A stretch of DNA of 16,685 nt from Deltaproteobacteria bacterium UBA7527. GTDB taxonomy: Bacteria > Desulfobacterota > Syntrophorhabdia > Syntrophorhabdales > Syntrophorhabdaceae. Location: NCBI GenBank assembly GCA_002478225.1, contig DLMV01000030.1, positions 6,456 to 23,140 on the forward strand, read 5' to 3'. Both the position numbers and the translations under genes were made by a program. Shown here piece by piece: positions 13,451-16,685 of the stretch. Under the pieces are notes generated by a model. It was not told where the DNA came from, did no database searches, and saw only the letters and a list, made by a program, of their open reading frames with translations. How positions within the stretch are numbered: the first letter of the stretch is position 1; the number at the start of each line of letters is the position of its first letter.

Positions 13451-15083
13451 TAATAAAAAGATAACCCATGTCGCCGCTCTTATCCTGCTTTCTTACATCT
13501 TCCTCTTTCATGGCATCGGTGATTATTCCCTGAAGGAACCCGACGAGGGCAGGTACGCGGAGATCCCGCGCGAGATGGTCGAACAGGGCAACTGGATAGT
13601 TCCATATTTGAACTATGTGAGATATTTCGAAAAACCACCCTTATTCTACTGGACTGTGGCAGTCTCCTACAAAGTATTCGGCATCAACGAATGGTCCTTC
13701 CGTTTTCCTAACGCACTCTCTGCCTTTGCATGCATCATGATCCTCTATTACGCTCTTCGACGAAGGTTCCCTGAAGAGGCTGCATTCCTCTCATCGGTGA
13801 TCCTCCTGTCATCGTTCGGTTTCTTCGCGATGGCAAGGATAGTGACTCTCGATATGTTTTTCACCCTCTGGCTTTTTTGCGCGCTCATATCTTTCATCGG
13901 ATACTACAAGGAACGGAAGGGGTGGTTCCTCTATCTCTTCTATATCGCCCTCGGCCTCGCAACCCTTACGAAGGGTCCTGTTTGCGTGTTCCTCGCAGGC
14001 GCCGCCATCATCATATTTCTCATTACGGAAAGGAACCTCGCCTTCATCGGGGAGCTAAAGCCTCTCCGGGGTCTCGCGATCTACGCTGTCATCACCCTGC
14101 CCTGGATCTTTGCCATGGCGATGATGGAGAGGGAGTTCCTCTATTTTTTCTTTATAGACCAGCACATACTCAGGTTTTTTACAACGAAGCATAAGCGGTC
14201 CGGGCCGGTGTACTATTTTCTGCCGGTATTATTTGCCGGCCTCTTGCCCTGGTCTGTGCTGATACCAAGAAGCATCGTCAATGCCTGGAAGAACAGCGAA
14301 CTGCGGTTCTTCGCGATCTGGACCTTTGTGGTCTTTGTCTTCTTCAGTCTGTCGGGCTCGAAGCTCCCTCCTTATATTCTTCCCGTCTTCCCTGCCCTTT
14401 CGATCCTGATCGGTCATCTGATCCATGACTATTGGGAAGTCCGGGGAAAACAGAAAACAGAAATGGCAATCTATCTCGTCGTCTTTGCCGCCTTTGCACT
14501 CTCCGCCCTTTTGCCGTCAAATGCCTACTTTAATGCCTATATAAACAGCATATCAGAGGAAGCGCCGATCGTTATGAAGGACCTCCGGAATTTTTCCATC
14601 ATTATTTCCCTTTCTTCTTTTGTCCTTTTCTGTCTTCTTATTGCGTCAAAGCTCAATAAACTACCAACAATTTTCTATTTTTTTACTTCATTCTCGCTCA
14701 TTTTGGTTGCTGCTATTACCTTCAATGCCCCTGTGATAGACGGTTTGAACACCACAAAAAAGCTATCCACGATCATTCGTCAACAAAAGACCGGGCAAGA
14801 CCTCATTGTGAACTATGCTGCTTATGATCAAACACTGCCGTTTTATACAAGGTCAAGGGTGATCATAGCCTCCTATAAGGGGGAGCTGGAGATGGGTTCG
14901 CGGTATCAAGATGCAAAAGACTTCTTCATCAACGATGACGGGTTGATCGCGCTTCTTAACTCGCCGAAGGGCGTCTTTACGATGGTCAAGAAGAAAAGAC
15001 TTGCCGCCTTGCAGGGAAAGGTCTCGAGGCCGCTGACAATATTAGGGTGCAAGAATGAACGTTGTCTTATTTATAATAAATAA
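13440..15083 (+). CDS. ArnT/PMT-family membrane glycosyltransferase (second of two)
   Basis: This 547-residue polytopic protein is a paralogue of the preceding gene and closer to ArnT. The first loop reads EPDEGRYAEIPREM (Asp35, Glu36) and YFEKPPLFYW (Glu64-Lys65-Pro66), which are the classical ArnT signatures, and TKGP follows near residue 180. The start is the ATG at 13440, with AAGG 5 nt upstream, inside the end of the previous gene; the longer frame from 13401 starts upstream of that site. ArnT adds 4-amino-arabinose to lipid A in known bacteria, and relatives add other sugars to lipids or proteins. No genes for making that sugar are in the window, so the substrate stays open. The 3' end falls in a long AT-only inverted repeat. 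Confidence 0.92.
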   Translation: MKINNKKITHVAALILLSYIFLFHGIGDYSLKEPDEGRYAEIPREMVEQGNWIVPYLNYVRYFEKPPLFYWTVAVSYKVFGINEWSFRFPNALSAFACIMILYYALRRRFPEEAAFLSSVILLSSFGFFAMARIVTLDMFFTLWLFCALISFIGYYKERKGWFLYLFYIALGLATLTKGPVCVFLAGAAIIIFLITERNLAFIGELKPLRGLAIYAVITLPWIFAMAMMEREFLYFFFIDQHILRFFTTKHKRSGPVYYFLPVLFAGLLPWSVLIPRSIVNAWKNSELRFFAIWTFVVFVFFSLSGSKLPPYILPVFPALSILIGHLIHDYWEVRGKQKTEMAIYLVVFAAFALSALLPSNAYFNAYINSISEEAPIVMKDLRNFSIIISLSSFVLFCLLIASKLNKLPTIFYFFTSFSLILVAAITFNAPVIDGLNTTKKLSTIIRQQKTGQDLIVNYAAYDQTLPFYTRSRVIIASYKGELEMGSRYQDAKDFFINDDGLIALLNSPKGVFTMVKKKRLAALQGKVSRPLTILGCKNERCLIYNK

Positions 15084-15131
15084 TGATAACAAATTATTAA
15101 TATGATTACTTAATATTATTTATTATAAATA
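15068..15131 (+). repeat. 17-bp perfect AT-only inverted repeat in an AT-rich island
   Basis: The 17 bases at 15068-15084 are the exact reverse complement of 15115-15131, with 30 nt between. All paired bases are A or T. The left arm includes the last codons and stop of the glycosyltransferase gene. The surrounding gap 15084-15179 has only about 10 G or C in 96 bases, far below its neighbours. The RNA hairpin would be weak, so a termination role is uncertain. DNA cruciform or protein binding is equally possible. Confidence 0.6.
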
Positions 15132-15179
15132 TATATTAACTATTAGTTATTATTTATGTTTATTTTATAAATAAGTGCA

Positions 15180-16652
15180 ATGAAAAGGCATCTCCAATCC
15201 ATAAGCATTATAGTTTTATCAATATTATTAAATTGTTGTGCTTCAATGCCCCAACAAGTTCCCCTTTCCGGCTCCCTAAGGGCCGATCTTATGGAGCTGC
15301 TGAGAGAAGATGTCCTGAAATCCAGCCATATCGGCATCCATGTATGGTCTATTGATAAAAAAGAGGTCCTGTTTTCACATAATGCGGAGAAACGTTTTAT
15401 CCCTGCGTCGAACCTGAAGCTCTTTACTGCAGCTGCCGGGCTGAGATACCTCATGCCTGATTTTACCTACGAGACCAGACTGATCAGAAGCGGCGCCGTA
15501 GAGTCAGGCGTGCTGAAAGGCGATCTGATCATAGTCGGCTCCGGAGATCCAACGATCTCGGGGTATTTCCACAACGGCCATCCAACAAAGGTCTTTGAGG
15601 ATTGGGCAGAAATACTCAAACGATCAGGCGTACGCTCAGTGACGGGCAATATCATTATTGACAGCTCTTTCTTCCAATCCACTCCTCTCGGGCCGGGCTG
15701 GAGCTGGGACGATGAACTGTTCTGTTATTCAGCCAGGAACAGTGCCTTTTCCTTCAACAATAATTGTCTTTCTATTATGATAAGCGCGGGCAATGCAGTC
15801 GACGACCCTGTAAGAGTTCGTGAGGAGCCGGGTCCTGGCGGCTTTACTATTATCAACCTCGCAAAGACAGTACATCCGGACGGGATCCATGACATATCCG
15901 TCAGGAAATCGCCTTGCGCTGACATAATGGCCATTTCTGGAAGCCTCCCCTTAGGCCATCCTGAACTCAGGCTCATGGTCGCAATAGAAAAACCTTCCTG
16001 CTATGGAGGTCTTGTCTTTAAAAAAACACTGGCACAGAGAGGAGTCGCCCTCCATGGACAGGTTGACTGTGAATCACAAAACACAGCGCCTCAGGAAGAC
16101 AAAAGGATAATCGTGGCCACGCATAGGTCGCCAAGGCTTTCTGAGATTATCAAGTTCATCAACAAAAGGAGCAGCAACTTTGCTGCCGAACAACTGTTCC
16201 TGACGATCGGGAACAGGCAAAAAGGGGAAGGAAGCCAGGCGGCATCAGCAGCAGCCATGAAGGAATACCTGGAAGCGATCAATATGGATGCAGGTGATCT
16301 TTATATCGTCGACGGCTCAGGACTCTCACGGTATAATCTCGCCACACCACAGGGCATTGTCACATTGCTTGTTCGCATGACAGGAGATGCTCACTTCGGC
16401 GCGTTCTACGAATCCCTTGCCGTAGCAGGTACAGACGGAACGTTAAAGGCAAGGATGCAGTCCCCTCCCCTTAAAGGTAACCTGAGGGGAAAAACAGGTT
16501 CCATGAACCATGTCCGCAATCTTTCAGGGTACGTTACGACACATGACGGTGAAAGACTTGCCTTTGCAATATTGGTAAATAACTTCAGCGTTGACCCCTC
16601 TTTGATAGAAGACATCATCGAAAGGATCTGCCTCAGACTGGCAAACTTATAA
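15180..16652 (+). CDS. dacB: D-alanyl-D-alanine carboxypeptidase/endopeptidase, PBP4 type
   Basis: The 490-residue protein is a class C low-molecular-weight penicillin-binding protein that trims or opens peptide cross-links in peptidoglycan in the periplasm. All three active-site motifs are present: Ser77-x2-Lys80 (SNLK), Ser331-Ser332-Asn333 (SSN) and Lys438-Thr439-Gly440 (KTG). The long insert between the first two motifs is characteristic of PBP4. The N-terminus is a signal sequence with a hydrophobic run (ISIIVLSILL) followed by NCCAS, so it could be a lipoprotein, although Asn or Cys at -1 is unusual for a lipobox. The ATG is chosen because it opens the signal peptide; no Shine-Dalgarno precedes it in the AT-rich leader. 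The gene ends 33 nt before the window edge, and nothing further was recognised there. Confidence 0.95.
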   Translation: MKRHLQSISIIVLSILLNCCASMPQQVPLSGSLRADLMELLREDVLKSSHIGIHVWSIDKKEVLFSHNAEKRFIPASNLKLFTAAAGLRYLMPDFTYETRLIRSGAVESGVLKGDLIIVGSGDPTISGYFHNGHPTKVFEDWAEILKRSGVRSVTGNIIIDSSFFQSTPLGPGWSWDDELFCYSARNSAFSFNNNCLSIMISAGNAVDDPVRVREEPGPGGFTIINLAKTVHPDGIHDISVRKSPCADIMAISGSLPLGHPELRLMVAIEKPSCYGGLVFKKTLAQRGVALHGQVDCESQNTAPQEDKRIIVATHRSPRLSEIIKFINKRSSNFAAEQLFLTIGNRQKGEGSQAASAAAMKEYLEAINMDAGDLYIVDGSGLSRYNLATPQGIVTLLVRMTGDAHFGAFYESLAVAGTDGTLKARMQSPPLKGNLRGKTGSMNHVRNLSGYVTTHDGERLAFAILVNNFSVDPSLIEDIIERICLRLANL

Positions 16653-16685
16653 AAAACCCGTTAGTCGTGAGCAGTTGTGTTCGAT

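Overview
The window looks like chromosome from an anaerobic, probably Gram-negative bacterium of the deltaproteobacterial/Desulfobacterota kind. The reasons are Na+-pumping decarboxylase membrane subunits, a split class I [4Fe-4S] fumarase, a malic enzyme, the MEP isoprenoid enzyme IspG, a type A RNase P RNA and a PBP4-type peptidase. Taxonomy is inferred from gene content and general sequence feel only. No phage, transposase, CRISPR array or defence locus is visible.

Region by region. (1) 3-2614, minus strand: two tandem gamma-beta modules of a biotin-dependent Na+-translocating decarboxylase, with two gamma subunits of only 43 and 44 residues. The carboxyltransferase and biotin carrier must lie elsewhere. 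(2) 2615-3012: a 398-bp divergent regulatory region with a 24-bp dyad, a good sigma70 promoter for ispG and a short prepilin-like peptide remnant. (3) 3043-4101, plus: ispG, followed by an imperfect inverted-repeat element between convergent genes. (4) 4277-8848, minus: malic enzyme, fumarase alpha, fumarase beta, then inositol-3-phosphate synthase and a CDP-alcohol phosphatidyltransferase. The last two share one reading frame, separated by a single TAG. (5) 8849-9738: a repeat pair, a small two-helix membrane protein, a tRNA with anticodon CAT, and a perfect 13-bp hairpin just before the next ribosome binding site. (6) 9739-11309, plus: a coiled-coil zinc-ribbon protein, RNase HI and rnpB. 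The rnhA/rnpB junction carries a 72-bp-offset duplication that includes the 5' strand of the RNase P RNA P1 helix. (7) 11343-15083, plus: an archaeal-type UPF0200 P-loop protein translationally coupled to two overlapping ArnT/PMT-family membrane glycosyltransferases. (8) 15084-16652: a 96-bp island of about 10% GC, then a PBP4-type D-Ala-D-Ala carboxypeptidase.

How the parts fit. Fumarase, malic enzyme and an oxaloacetate/methylmalonyl-type Na+ pump are the pieces of a C4-dicarboxylate route linking fumarate, malate and pyruvate to an ion gradient, as in fermentative or syntrophic anaerobes. Inositol-3-phosphate synthase with a CDP-alcohol phosphatidyltransferase suggests phosphatidylinositol-type lipid synthesis. 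The two glycosyltransferases and the peptidase are envelope functions.

No entirely new system stands out. The best candidates for a second look are the rnhA/rnpB junction duplication, the one-stop-codon ino1/phosphatidyltransferase arrangement, the tandem gamma-beta pump modules with minimal gammas, and the UPF0200 protein whose Walker A motif has Asn where Ser or Thr is expected.
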